Source: an uncultured Candidatus Melainabacteria bacterium (GTDB taxonomy: Bacteria > Cyanobacteriota > Vampirovibrionia > Gastranaerophilales > Gastranaerophilaceae). From it: a stretch of 39,884 nucleotides of DNA. Under the pieces are notes generated by a model that did not search any database, had not been told where the DNA came from, and saw only the letters and a program-made list of their open reading frames with translations. Numbering within the stretch: the stretch's first letter is position 1; every line of letters begins with the position of its first letter. The position numbers and the translations under genes are program-made. Below are positions 30,990 through 39,618 of this stretch, one piece after another. The stretch lies in contig CAKVGW010000011.1 in NCBI GenBank assembly GCA_934747325.1, positions 1 through 39,884 of the forward strand, read 5' to 3'.

Positions 30990-33074
30990 ATGTCAGAATT
31001 AACATTAGAAAAACAATCTTCTACAACTGATTTCGTTGGCGGCAAATGGCAGTCAGAAATCAACGTAAGAGATTTCATCCAAAAAAACTACACACCTTAT
31101 GATGGTGATTCTAGCTTCTTGGCAGGCCCAACAGAAGCAACTACAAAATTGTGGCAAGAATGCTGCGATTTGTTCAAAAAAGAACGTGAAAACGGCGGCG
31201 TTCTTGATATGGACACAAAAATCGTTTCTACAATCACTTCTCACAAAGCTGGTTATATTGACAAGAGTTTAGAACAAATCGTTGGTTTACAAACAGATAA
31301 ACCTCTAAAACGTTCTCTACAACCATTTGGTGGCATCAGAATGGCTGAAACTTCTTGCAAATCTTATGGTTACGAAGTTGATCCTGAAATTACAGAAATT
31401 TTCACAAAATACAGAAAAACTCACAACCAAGGTGTTTTCGATTGCTATACTCCAGAAATGAGAAAAGCAAGACACGCAGCTATCTTGACAGGTTTGCCAG
31501 ATGCTTACGGTCGTGGTCGTATCATCGGTGACTACAGAAGAGTCGCTCTTTATGGTATCGACAGATTAATCGAAGACAAAAAAGAACAACATGCTTCATT
31601 AGATGGCGAAATGAGACCTGAAAAAATCCAATTAAAAGAAGAATTGGCTGAACAAATCAGAGCATTGCAAGAAATGGCTGAATTGGGTGATGAATACGGT
31701 TTCGATATCAGAAAACCTGCTTCAAACGCTAAAGAAGCTATCCAATGGTTATACTTCGGTTACTTATCAGCAGTAAAAGAACAAAACGGTGCTGCAATGT
31801 CAGTTGGTAGAACTTCTACTTTCTTGGATATCTACATTGAAAGAGATTTGAGAAACGGTGTTATTACTGAAGCTGAAGCTCAAGAAATGATTGACCACTT
31901 CATCATGAAGTTAAGATTAGTTAAATTCGCTAGAACTCCTGAATACAATTCATTATTCTCTGGCGACCCTACTTGGGTAACTGAATCAATCGGTGGTGTT
32001 GGTATTGACGGTCGTCACATGGTTACTAAAAACTCATTCCGTTACTTACACACTTTAGAAAACTTAGGTACAGCTCCAGAACCTAACATGACAGTATTGT
32101 GGTCTAAGAGATTACCACACGCATTCAAACAATATGCTGCTCACATCTCTATCACAACTTCATCAATTCAATACGAAAACGATGATTTGATGAGAGTTAC
32201 TCACGGTGATGATTACGCTATTGCTTGTTGTGTATCTTCAATGGTAGTTGGTAAAGAAATGCAATTCTTCGGTGCTAGAGCTAACTTGGCTAAGTGCTTG
32301 TTATATGCAATCAACGGTGGTGTTGATGAAAGAATTAAAGAACAAGTTGGTCCTAAGTACAGACCTATCACTTCTGAATACCTAGACTTTGATGAAGTTA
32401 TGGAAAAATATGAAGATATGATGGAATGGTTAGCTGGTTTGTATGTTAATACATTGAACGTTATCCACTACATGCACGACAAATATTGCTACGAAAGATC
32501 TCAAATGGCTCTTCACGATAGAGATGTTAAGAGATATTTCGCAACAGGTATTGCTGGTTTATCAGTAGTTGCTGACTCACTTTCTGCTATTAAATATGCA
32601 AAAGTTAAAACTATCCGTGATGAAAACGGCTTAGTTGTTGACTACGAAGTTGAAGGCGATTATCCAAAATATGGTAACAACGATGATAGAGTTGACCAAT
32701 TTGCAGTTAACCTAGTTAAGAAATTCATGAACATGATTAGAAAACACTATACTTATAGAAATTCTATTCCTACAATGTCTATCTTAACAATTACTTCAAA
32801 CGTTGTTTACGGTAAGAAAACAGGTAATACTCCTGACGGTAGAAAAGCTGGTGTTCCTCTAGCTCCTGGTGCTAACCCAATGCACAGACGTGATACTCAC
32901 GGTGCTGTAGCATCTTTGGCTTCAGTTGCTAAGCTTCCATTCAATGATGCTCAAGACGGTATCTCAAATACATTCTCAATTATCCCTAACGCATTGGGTA
33001 AAGATGATGTATTCATGGGCGACTTGGACATCCAACTTGATTGCGGATGCTCAGAAGGAACTTGCGGTTGCTAA
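30990..33074 (+). CDS. pflB: Pyruvate formate-lyase catalytic subunit, split form without glycyl-radical domain
   Basis: Converts pyruvate and CoA to formate and acetyl-CoA in fermentation. The 694-aa protein keeps the PFL core: ACCVSSM (C413-C414, matching the C418-C419 pair of E. coli PflB), [10 protein letters not shown] and [12 protein letters not shown]. coli PflB is about 760 aa and continues into the glycyl-radical domain; here the chain stops right after KDD. It is replaced by a new tail ending [11 protein letters not shown]. The missing domain is a separate gene at 33276. AAGGAG precedes the ATG; a CRP/FNR-like dyad and TATAAT lie upstream. Codon bias suggests high expression. No PflA activase is in the window. 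Confidence 0.95.
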   Translation: MSELTLEKQSSTTDFVGGKWQSEINVRDFIQKNYTPYDGDSSFLAGPTEATTKLWQECCDLFKKERENGGVLDMDTKIVSTITSHKAGYIDKSLEQIVGLQTDKPLKRSLQPFGGIRMAETSCKSYGYEVDPEITEIFTKYRKTHNQGVFDCYTPEMRKARHAAILTGLPDAYGRGRIIGDYRRVALYGIDRLIEDKKEQHASLDGEMRPEKIQLKEELAEQIRALQEMAELGDEYGFDIRKPASNAKEAIQWLYFGYLSAVKEQNGAAMSVGRTSTFLDIYIERDLRNGVITEAEAQEMIDHFIMKLRLVKFARTPEYNSLFSGDPTWVTESIGGVGIDGRHMVTKNSFRYLHTLENLGTAPEPNMTVLWSKRLPHAFKQYAAHISITTSSIQYENDDLMRVTHGDDYAIACCVSSMVVGKEMQFFGARANLAKCLLYAINGGVDERIKEQVGPKYRPITSEYLDFDEVMEKYEDMMEWLAGLYVNTLNVIHYMHDKYCYERSQMALHDRDVKRYFATGIAGLSVVADSLSAIKYAKVKTIRDENGLVVDYEVEGDYPKYGNNDDRVDQFAVNLVKKFMNMIRKHYTYRNSIPTMSILTITSNVVYGKKTGNTPDGRKAGVPLAPGANPMHRRDTHGAVASLASVAKLPFNDAQDGISNTFSIIPNALGKDDVFMGDLDIQLDCGCSEGTCGC

Positions 33075-33093
33075 GGAAAAATCTTTGACAACC

Positions 33094-33204
33094 GGTTGAA
33101 AGGTGAAAAAGTTGAACAGTTGAAAAGTTTGTTAAAAAGAAATTATATTGTTTAACTTGTTAGACATTGAAAGTATTTAATACGAACTTTTCATCCTTTC
33201 AACC
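33094..33204 (+). repeat. Imperfect inverted repeat between the two pfl genes
   Basis: GGTTGAAAGGTGAAAAAGTT (33094-33113) and the inverse of GGTTGAAAGGATGAAAAGTT (33185-33204) flank 71 nt. Related GTTGAA words sit inside the left arm and beyond the right arm. In the pfl transcript this would form a hairpin with a large loop, possibly modulating the ratio of the two subunits; it could equally be a relic repeat element. Confidence 0.55.
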
Positions 33205-33275
33205 ATTCAACTTATCAACTCTTGATGAAAGTAGTAGAGCGGATTAAGAATCCGACAAACATAAGGAATAAAACA

Positions 33276-33530
33276 ATGACAACACAACAAGAAGAAAACT
33301 TAATAAATCTTTTAGACGGTTATGTTGAAAAGGGTGGTCACCACTTAAACGTAAACGTATTCAACAGAGAAACATTGCTTGATGCTCAAGCACATCCTGA
33401 AAAATACCCACAATTAACAGTAAGAGTTTCAGGTTATGCTGTAAACTTCATTAAGTTAACAAAAGAACAACAAGACGATGTTATCTCAAGAACATTCCAC
33501 GCTTCTTTAGGTAACGGCTGCGGCTGCTAG
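33276..33530 (+). CDS. grcA: Separate glycyl-radical domain subunit of pyruvate formate-lyase (GrcA-like)
   Basis: An 84-aa protein equivalent to the C-terminal glycyl-radical domain of PFL and to GrcA/Yfi[17 protein letters not shown], then [16 protein letters not shown], carries the radical glycine in R-V-S-G-Y (Gly-53). [19 protein letters not shown] completes the domain. The end reads G-N-G-C-G-C, echoing the Cys-rich end of the catalytic subunit. AAGGA lies 9 nt before this ATG; an in-frame start 18 codons upstream has no ribosome site. In E. coli GrcA is a spare part for oxygen-cut PFL; here the catalytic subunit has no domain of its own, so this must be the primary radical carrier. A terminator follows. 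Confidence 0.93.
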   Translation: MTTQQEENLINLLDGYVEKGGHHLNVNVFNRETLLDAQAHPEKYPQLTVRVSGYAVNFIKLTKEQQDDVISRTFHASLGNGCGC

Positions 33531-33560
33531 ACTAAAGGGTAAAGGTAAGAGATTAAACGA

Positions 33561-33587
33561 AGGCGCGATATTCTATCGCGCCTTTTT
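33561..33587 (+). terminator. Rho-independent terminator of the pfl operon
   Basis: AGGCGCGATA, short loop, TATCGCGCCT followed by T-run, 30 nt past the stop codon. Confidence 0.9.
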
Positions 33588-33732
33588 ACATTGAGGATAA
33601 AATTCAATATTAAACATGTTTTTATTAAAAAAAAGTAGGATGCAATTTTTTGCACCATTAACTTTTATTATCACTTTTGCTCAAAACTAAATTATATGTT
33701 ATTATAATTAAAAAACTTAGGAAGAGGGGATT

Positions 33733-34428
33733 ATGGAAAATAACAATAAACCGGTTGTTAATTTGATTTCTAAACCGGCAAACATGCTAAAAACAATTTA
33801 TACAGCGGCAAGAACCTGCTATAGCGCAGATACACCGTTTAATATATACAACAGCACTGATGATGAAGAAAAAATGCTTAAATTAATTGAGCGCGTTATT
33901 TCCTCAGGTCATTATTCCGTAATCGAACATATTCAAGTAACTTTCGCGATTTCTAATGTATCAAGAGCTTGTACTCACCAACTTGTGCGTCACCGCCACA
34001 TGTCTTTTTCTCAAAAATCTCAAAGATATGTTAAAGAAAAAGGTCAATTTGACTATTTGATTCCACCTACAATTGCTAGAGATGAAAATTTAAAAGCAAA
34101 ATTTGTAGAATTTATGGAAGAAATTTCTAAAAAGTATTTAGAATTTACAGAAGCAGGAATTCCTGCTGAAGACGCAAGAGCAGTGCTACCAAACGCGGCT
34201 TCAACTTCTATTGTTGCAAGTTTAAATTTAAGAGAAATGATTCACTTGGCAAACTTAAGACTTTGCACACGCGCACAATATGAAATTCGTTCGATGATTA
34301 AAATGATGTGCGATGAATTAATTAAGGAAGAACCTTGGCTTAAGCCTTATTTAGTTCCTAAATGCGAACGCCTTGGCTATTGCGATGAAGACAAATCTTG
34401 CGGAAGGATGCCTAAATTAGCTCAATGA
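33733..34428 (+). CDS. thyX: FAD-dependent thymidylate synthase
   Basis: Makes dTMP from dUMP using FAD and methylene-tetrahydrofolate. The 231-aa protein has the ThyX signature R-H-R-H-M-S-F-S-Q-K-S-Q-R at residues 86-98 and the flanking SGHYSVIEHIQVTF block. The C-terminal NLREMIHLANLRLCTRAQYE is also typical. A TATAAT-like region and GGAAGAGGGG ribosome site precede the ATG. The next gene starts inside its stop (ATGA overlap), so the two are coupled. Confidence 0.96.
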   Translation: MENNNKPVVNLISKPANMLKTIYTAARTCYSADTPFNIYNSTDDEEKMLKLIERVISSGHYSVIEHIQVTFAISNVSRACTHQLVRHRHMSFSQKSQRYVKEKGQFDYLIPPTIARDENLKAKFVEFMEEISKKYLEFTEAGIPAEDARAVLPNAASTSIVASLNLREMIHLANLRLCTRAQYEIRSMIKMMCDELIKEEPWLKPYLVPKCERLGYCDEDKSCGRMPKLAQ

Positions 34429-35216
34429 AAAAATTAGCAATTATACTAACTTTAATATTTTTAGCCTTGGTTGCTATCTATTTCTTCATTTTTTTGCCTG
34501 AAAAATATGAAGAAAGTGATTTGTATGATGAAATTTTACACCGCGGAAAGCTTAAAGTCGGCATAAACACAGACTCCAAACCTTTTGGATTTATGGACAA
34601 AGATTGGAAAATTGTCGGCTATGATGCAGATTTAGCGCATTATATGGCACAATATATCCTTAAAAACCCTGATGCAGTTGAATTTTTCCCCGTTACACCT
34701 GCAAATAGAATGTTAAAGGTTTCAACCGGTGAATTGGATATGGTAATTGCAACGGTTACAATTACTCCACAACGAGAAGAAATTATTAATTTTTCAATAC
34801 CTTATGATTACGCAGGACAAGCACTTTTGGTACGTTCTAACAGTAAAATCAAATCATTGGCAGATTTATCAGGACAAAACGTCGGTGTAGTTTTCGGAAC
34901 GACAGCAGAAAAAAACATGCTTGCTTTAGCACCTGACGCAACCGTTATAGGTTTTAGAAATTATAGAGTTGCTTACGAAGCACTAAAAGCAGGCAAAATT
35001 GATGCTTTAACGTCTGATGATACTATTTTGAGTGCATTTGCATTTGAAGATAAATCGGTTAAACTTCTACCTAAAAGATATACAAGAGAGCCTTATGGAA
35101 TTGCAATCAGAAAAGGTAAAGGCACACAAAAATTAAAAGAAAACATTGATTTTGCAATCGGCGATATGAAACAAAAAAATGTAATAAATCGTATGCGCCG
35201 TAAATGGGGATTATAA
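34425..35216 (+). CDS. Transporter substrate-binding protein, amino-acid type (SBP_bac_3)
   Basis: A 263-aa extracytoplasmic binding protein of the SBP_bac_3 family. An N-terminal hydrophobic helix (about residues 4-28) has no lipobox Cys, so it is either a signal anchor or cleaved. The binding domain has LKVGINTDSKPFGFMD, VGYDADLAHYMA, and VIATVTITPQREEIINFSIPY, the family signature region. The C-terminal part ends in a basic RRKWGL. No ABC permease or ATPase is adjacent, so partners lie elsewhere. It starts 4 nt inside the thyX stop and converges on gtrA with a 6-bp overlap. Confidence 0.9.
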   Translation: MKKLAIILTLIFLALVAIYFFIFLPEKYEESDLYDEILHRGKLKVGINTDSKPFGFMDKDWKIVGYDADLAHYMAQYILKNPDAVEFFPVTPANRMLKVSTGELDMVIATVTITPQREEIINFSIPYDYAGQALLVRSNSKIKSLADLSGQNVGVVFGTTAEKNMLALAPDATVIGFRNYRVAYEALKAGKIDALTSDDTILSAFAFEDKSVKLLPKRYTREPYGIAIRKGKGTQKLKENIDFAIGDMKQKNVINRMRRKWGL

Positions 35217-35612
35217 TTCTTTTTTTCTAAATGCAAATTTTTTGAAGAATACATAAGTAAAAATTGCAGATACTATTGTTGCTACAATTTGTGCAACAAA
35301 AACGTTTAAATGTAAGATTTTAACTATAAATTCTAAAAGTCCCGCATTTATAAGATAGCTGAAAAACCAAGTTGTGCAACATTTTAGATATTCTTTAACC
35401 CAATTTTCCTTGCCTTCAAACACAAGAAATTTTTGAGTTGTGTAGGAAATGATTGATGAGATTGCCCACGCTAAAGCGAGAGCTATTTGATATGCGCTAT
35501 CACCCAACACTATACAAAAAGCAGAATATATTAAATATGAAACGCCGGCATTAAATCCGCCAACAAACAAAAAACGTATTTTATCAGATAACTTAAACCA
35601 GTACTCTCTCAT
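35211..35612 (-). CDS. GtrA-family small membrane protein
   Basis: A 133-aa protein with four predicted membrane helices and the GtrA-like pattern: RFLFVGGFNAGVSYLIYS at helix 1, SSIISYTTQKFLVF after helix 2, WFFSYLINAGLLEFIV, and AQIVATIVSAIFTYVFFKKFAF at the end. GtrA-like proteins are proposed to flip lipid-linked sugars for surface glycosylation. I start at the ATG at 35612; the longer frame back to 35681 has no ribosome site. TATAAT ends 7 nt before this ATG, suggesting a leaderless mRNA. It overlaps the binding-protein gene by 6 nt on the other strand. Confidence 0.85.
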   Translation of the reverse strand: MREYWFKLSDKIRFLFVGGFNAGVSYLIYSAFCIVLGDSAYQIALALAWAISSIISYTTQKFLVFEGKENWVKEYLKCCTTWFFSYLINAGLLEFIVKILHLNVFVAQIVATIVSAIFTYVFFKKFAFRKKEL

Positions 35613-35619
35613 GTGATTT

Positions 35620-35625
35620 ATTATA
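35620..35625 (-). promoter_or_regulatory. -10 element, leaderless start of the GtrA-like gene
   Basis: TATAAT on the minus strand, 7 nt before the ATG at 35612. The -35 region would fall in the repeat at 35644-35673. Confidence 0.45.
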
Positions 35626-35643
35626 CAATAAAAAACGTAGACT

Positions 35644-35673
35644 GTGTCGGATAATTGCCATCCAACACGACCG
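35644..35673. repeat. Small hairpin repeat, inverted partner of 36396-36408
   Basis: GTGTCGGAT and ATCCAACAC form a stem with one mismatch. TCCAACACGACCG at 35661-35673 is exactly inverted at 36396-36408, on the other side of the intact ribE. The words CGTAGAC...TGTCGGAT also occur near 3033-3050. The second copy marks the junction where the ribBA remnant ends. Confidence 0.6.
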
Positions 35674-35698
35674 TATAACACTATTTATTTCTTTGTTA

Positions 35699-35727
35699 TG
35701 TACATTTACTAAAAAATGTGCTAAAAT
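35699..35727 (+). promoter_or_regulatory. ribE promoter (leaderless)
   Basis: TGTACA, 17-bp spacer, TAAAAT, then 6 nt and the ATG. The same pair and spacing are kept in front of the truncated second copy (39584-39612) despite changes around it. Confidence 0.55.
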
Positions 35728-35733
35728 TAGTCT

Positions 35734-36357
35734 ATGTTTACCGGAATCGTAGAAGAAACAGGGAAAGTCCAAACTGTCACAGATAGAAAAATTGTTATTG
35801 AATGTCACGAGGTTTTAGAAAATACTAAAATTGGTGATAGCATTGCTGTGAACGGAGTTTGTTTAACCGTTACAGAAATTGGCAAAAACAGTTTTTCTGC
35901 CGACATCTCACCTGAAACATTCAAAGTTTCTTGCAAGTTAAAGCTCGGCGACATTGTAAACTTGGAACGCGCAATGAGTGCGAACGGACGTTTTGGCGGA
36001 CATATTGTGAGTGGTCACGTTGACGGCGTTGCCACAATCATTGGTTTAAAAAACAATGGCGAATTTTACGATTTGCAACTAAAATTAGCGAATGAAGAAG
36101 CTAAATACGTAATAAGAAAAGGCTCAATTACGATAAACGGCATAAGCTTGACTATTGCAAGCGTTGAGGATAATTTAATAAACATCGCAATAATCCCCCA
36201 CACATACGAAAACACATGTCTAAAAAGCTTAAAGATGGGTGATTTGGTGAATATAGAGGTCGACATCCTAGCTAAATATATTGAAAAATTTTTATCAAAG
36301 AATGATGATAAGTCAAAAATAGATATTAATTTTCTGCAAAGAAATGGTTTTTGTTAA
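35734..36357 (+). CDS. ribE: Riboflavin synthase, intact copy
   Basis: Dismutates two 6,7-dimethyl-8-ribityllumazine molecules to riboflavin. The 207-aa protein has both lumazine-binding repeats: MFTGIVEETGKVQ with GVCLTV (repeat 1) and NGRFGGHIVSGHVDG with ITINGISLTIA (repeat 2). The C-terminus ends DINFLQRNGFC. There is no Shine-Dalgarno; a TGTACA-17-TAAAAT promoter ends 6 nt before the ATG. Just downstream is a decayed ribBA start rather than a gene, so this copy has been cut off from the rest of the riboflavin operon. A truncated copy sits next to the real ribBA at 39619. Confidence 0.97.
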   Translation: MFTGIVEETGKVQTVTDRKIVIECHEVLENTKIGDSIAVNGVCLTVTEIGKNSFSADISPETFKVSCKLKLGDIVNLERAMSANGRFGGHIVSGHVDGVATIIGLKNNGEFYDLQLKLANEEAKYVIRKGSITINGISLTIASVEDNLINIAIIPHTYENTCLKSLKMGDLVNIEVDILAKYIEKFLSKNDDKSKIDINFLQRNGFC

Positions 36358-36358
36358 T

Positions 36359-36399
36359 ATAACAGGTTGATTTAACGCAATTCAAAAAACTTTAGCGGT
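36359..36399 (+). pseudogene. Remnant of the ribBA 5' end
   Basis: This 41-bp stretch aligns with the first codons of ribBA at 39839, but the ATG has become ATA and the fourth codon TGA. It then breaks at the 36396-36408 repeat arm. It shows that ribE was once followed here by ribBA. Confidence 0.8.
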
Positions 36400-36415
36400 C
36401 GTGTTGGACTAACAA

Positions 36416-36958
36416 CTACTTCATTTTTAATAGAGATTTTGCAAAATTTTCAACCACTTCATTTAATTGTTTTCTGAATCGTTTAGGTACTCTTTGTTCA
36501 ATTGCATCTATTACTGAACCTGATATATGTTCTATTTTACCATTATCTAATATTAATTCAGGCATTTTGAAAGAGGTTAAACTCCATTTATTAGTTTTTG
36601 GATTTTTTGATATAGCACCTTCAATATTACCTAATTTTTTCTCAATAATTTTTGTTCCATCAGGTAAATTTGTATATTTTTTATAACCTACATTTCTACC
36701 CTTATAAAAATAATTAATTTCAGAAGGTTGTGCGTAATATCCTTTTTCTTGTAACTGTACAAGCCCTTTATTATAATTTTCTATTGCAGAACCATCATTT
36801 TTAAATGCCGAATCAATATCATTTAAAAAAGTATCGAAATTTGCTGGTCCATTTGTGCCACATATAGATTCTGAACTTTTAATATTAATACCTTGATTAC
36901 TTTGTCTTGTTAAACTTACTTTGTTAAAGAATACATCTAGATTTGTACTTCCGTCCAT
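36416..36958 (-). CDS. Hypothetical protein in the rib duplication interval
   Basis: A 180-aa protein, no recognised family. It begins MDGSTNLDVFFNKVSLTRQ, has a central beta-type region (NYFYKGRNVGYKKYTNLPDG) and a basic helical C-terminus (PKRFRKQLNEVVENFAKSLLK). AAGGTGGT precedes the ATG by 6 nt. It lies with two plus-strand orphan genes between the duplicated ribE/ribBA segments, so it may have come with that rearrangement. Confidence 0.6.
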   Translation of the reverse strand: MDGSTNLDVFFNKVSLTRQSNQGINIKSSESICGTNGPANFDTFLNDIDSAFKNDGSAIENYNKGLVQLQEKGYYAQPSEINYFYKGRNVGYKKYTNLPDGTKIIEKKLGNIEGAISKNPKTNKWSLTSFKMPELILDNGKIEHISGSVIDAIEQRVPKRFRKQLNEVVENFAKSLLKMK

Positions 36959-37197
36959 ATACTACCACCTTCATTTTTATTAGTTACACACATTTAAATA
37001 TATAAAAAACAATAACAATTGAAAAATTGATTTATTATATCTGAATTGCCAATTGTATAAAGTGCTATATCATACGTTATCATTATTTTGTAGACGCATA
37101 AAATTTATTTTAATATTTTGTAACAATTTCTATTAAATTATTAAAGTTTTCTGAAAAATTGCCGATATATAAAATAAGAATAAAATTAAGGACAATT

Positions 37198-38841
37198 ATG
37201 ACTGACGGTAGAATTGACGGACATTTTAGAATAGATAAAGGTGGTATAACTCAAGGCATTCAAAAGGAATTAGGCTTGAGTAGTCAAGAGTGCAAGCAAT
37301 TAGGAAGCGTGTGGACTCAAATAATAAACGAGTTTGATGACTCAAATAACATGCAAGTTTCAAACAACAAAAATGAAACACCAAATAAAAGCAATAATTA
37401 TGAAGTTCACAAAGATGCTATTGTACAATTTTCTAAAGATTGTTGGAAAAGAATTGTAGATTTAGTCAACAAAACTCTGCATAAAAATATTCAAATAGAA
37501 GAAGCTGAAAATGTAGAAGAAACGGCTAATACATCTCCTAAAAACAATAACGATACTGCAACAACAAATAAACAAAATATTGAAAACGCATACAATGACT
37601 TAAAATCAATGACGGGTTTGTTTGTTCAGAAATACAAACTTGATGAAAACAAATTTACAAAATCGTTAGAACAAGCACGACAAGGAACATTAAACAGTTT
37701 GCCCGAAAATATTTGTAATTCGGCAGATTTTGCAATGAGTATGTTGATGGAAGTTTTTAACGAATTAATGCCAAATAATAAAAAAGAAGCAGTTAAAAAT
37801 GCGTTGATAGAAGTTGCACAACATTATAAAGATATTGAAGGGGCAAATATTGCACATATTTCTTGTAAAGACATTATTGAAAATCCGGAAAAAATTGATG
37901 AATTAACAAATAGGTATGTTCCTATTGATACAGAGAAATTTATACAAGTTGCAAAAGATGCAATTAGTGAATTAATCAATAATTCTGGTAAAATGACTTT
38001 CCCTAAAGAAGTAGATAAACAAGAAGTTTTAAACAAACTAAAAAACTATAATCCGGAAAATATTCAAAACCTTGATGGACATGATAGATTTGGCTTAAAA
38101 CTTGATGAAAATCCGTCTAAGGCTGATATTGCAATTGCAATTTTAAGCGATATTTTGGGCATGAATGGAGCTAAAGAAGATAGAGAAATAAAATCAGAAA
38201 TAACTTTACGCCAAACAGCAGTTAATAATGTTATGAATATGTATGACGATGATATGACATTAAGAGGTACAAAATTCAGTGAAGTTAAAAAAAGAGCAGA
38301 ACAACATCAACAGGCGATTGATGAAGCCAGAAACTACATAAAATCAAAGTTTAAAGTTTCCGGTTTAGACAAACAAGTTGACGAAAAATTGTTTATGGAA
38401 TGTTTAAATAACATTACACTTGATATTGAAAGCAAGGGAGCAGGCAGGGTTGAAGACGATATTTTAGCGATTGAAACGAACGATACTGATATATCAGAAT
38501 GGACAGGAGAAGGAACAACGCAAGCAAGAATGGTTAAATTATTAATCCATGAGGCTTACCACTTGTACCTTTATAAAGATGGTAAACACACTAAGGAAGC
38601 CACAAAAGAAGAGGAAGCTACCGCTGAAATGTTGTCACTAAGAACAATGGCAAACTTGTGCAAGAATGATTCTTCTTTAAAACCGTTTGAAATATACGGA
38701 CAATTAATTAGTGATTTTACTTCCAACGAAACAATCGCCAATAATCAAAAATTCAATTCTGACTTTTTAGCAAGTTATACAAAGCACACAGGCACGGTAG
38801 AAGATGCTATCAGAAAAGCGAAAGAGAACGTAAAATTGTAA
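37198..38841 (+). CDS. HExxH protein, putative zinc metalloprotease-like hypothetical
   Basis: A 547-aa protein. The N-terminal region (about 1-46) reads DGRIDGHFRIDKGGITQG and a helical LGSVWTQIINEF. A low-complexity Asn/Lys/Glu/Thr linker follows (about 48-65 and 118-135). A large helical middle leads to L-I-H-E-A-Y-H-L at residues 451-455, an HExxH zinc motif with acidic residues 15-20 positions later (KEEEATAEM). The gluzincin-like layout suggests a peptidase, but no family is recognised. AAGGA lies 7 nt before the ATG at 37198; the frame also extends upstream from a TTG. No signal peptide. The next gene begins 25 nt after its stop. Confidence 0.65.
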   Translation: MTDGRIDGHFRIDKGGITQGIQKELGLSSQECKQLGSVWTQIINEFDDSNNMQVSNNKNETPNKSNNYEVHKDAIVQFSKDCWKRIVDLVNKTLHKNIQIEEAENVEETANTSPKNNNDTATTNKQNIENAYNDLKSMTGLFVQKYKLDENKFTKSLEQARQGTLNSLPENICNSADFAMSMLMEVFNELMPNNKKEAVKNALIEVAQHYKDIEGANIAHISCKDIIENPEKIDELTNRYVPIDTEKFIQVAKDAISELINNSGKMTFPKEVDKQEVLNKLKNYNPENIQNLDGHDRFGLKLDENPSKADIAIAILSDILGMNGAKEDREIKSEITLRQTAVNNVMNMYDDDMTLRGTKFSEVKKRAEQHQQAIDEARNYIKSKFKVSGLDKQVDEKLFMECLNNITLDIESKGAGRVEDDILAIETNDTDISEWTGEGTTQARMVKLLIHEAYHLYLYKDGKHTKEATKEEEATAEMLSLRTMANLCKNDSSLKPFEIYGQLISDFTSNETIANNQKFNSDFLASYTKHTGTVEDAIRKAKENVKL

Positions 38842-38854
38842 AACTCATTCGTGT

Positions 38855-38860
38855 TACAAT
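38855..38860 (+). promoter_or_regulatory. -10 element, leaderless start of the gene at 38867
   Basis: TACAAT followed by 6 nt and the ATG, with no Shine-Dalgarno. Confidence 0.4.
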
Positions 38861-38866
38861 AAACCA

Positions 38867-39562
38867 ATGAGCCACATTTTAAAACCATTAAAACTAACTA
38901 GAAAAGATGGGAAAGTTGTAAATGTAATATTCTACAACAATGTTGGTATTGATAATGTTGAGATTTTGGATATTAAAAAACTCAAATTTGAAGGTATGAA
39001 AACTAAAGATATCAAGAAATCTTTAATACGAGATGTTGTATTTAAGAGTGATGAAAAATTATATCTTCAAAATAAAACATCAAATATTATGGCATTACTC
39101 CCACGAAAACATTTAACTAAAATTATATCAACAGTTTTTAGGCGAGATATTGAGAGTAGATATTCATATTTAAAAAAAGAAATAATTTCTAACGTAGATA
39201 CAATTTTCTACAATGCAATCCCAATATTAAAACATCCAGAATTAAAATCTGAAATCTTGTATGATTATCAATACATTCATCGTTTTGCATTGCCATTAAA
39301 AATTGGTGGTGTACTATTTTTAGTAATGATTACAGTTAAGGAACGTATTGACCATGATGATATCACTATTGATAAATTTGCAATTTATGATATGTATTCA
39401 GAAGCTCTAAAATATAAAAATCCATTTGGTAGTTCCTCCACAGCTTCTGTAGGAAATAATCCTATGACCACCTGTAGCCATTACCAAATGGATACTTACA
39501 GTATAAACGATTTAACCACCTTTGTCAATCGTAGTATAACGAATTTTGAACAACGCGTTTAA
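38867..39562 (+). CDS. Hypothetical, possible phage-type BECR/LPD3-like nuclease domain
   Basis: A 231-aa protein. The segment with LLPRKHLTKII (near 76-86), AIPILKHPELK, YIHRFALPLKIGGVLFLVMITVKE and FAIYDMYSEAL resembles, from memory, the LPD3/Barnase-EndoU-ColicinE5-RelE-like domains of phage and polymorphic-toxin proteins. If so it would be a small RNase-type effector. This is a weak match and no immunity gene is identified. TACAAT ends 6 nt before the ATG, with no ribosome site. It follows the HExxH gene after 25 nt and precedes the second ribE copy. Confidence 0.55.
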   Translation: MSHILKPLKLTRKDGKVVNVIFYNNVGIDNVEILDIKKLKFEGMKTKDIKKSLIRDVVFKSDEKLYLQNKTSNIMALLPRKHLTKIISTVFRRDIESRYSYLKKEIISNVDTIFYNAIPILKHPELKSEILYDYQYIHRFALPLKIGGVLFLVMITVKERIDHDDITIDKFAIYDMYSEALKYKNPFGSSSTASVGNNPMTTCSHYQMDTYSINDLTTFVNRSITNFEQRV

Positions 39563-39583
39563 CCTAGTTTGCTTTCTTTATCC

Positions 39584-39612
39584 TGTACATTTGCTCAAAA
39601 ATGTGCTAGAAT
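39584..39612 (+). promoter_or_regulatory. Promoter of the ribE' / ribBA unit
   Basis: TGTACA-17 bp-TAGAAT, copied from the ribE promoter at 35699-35727, 6 nt before the ATG. It would now drive the intact ribBA. Confidence 0.5.
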
Positions 39613-39618
39613 TGTTCT

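Noticed and set aside
33222..33275. Longer start for the glycyl-radical subunit
   Set aside because: The extra 18 codons have no ribosome site and do not fit the family, whereas AAGGA sits at normal distance from the ATG at 33276.
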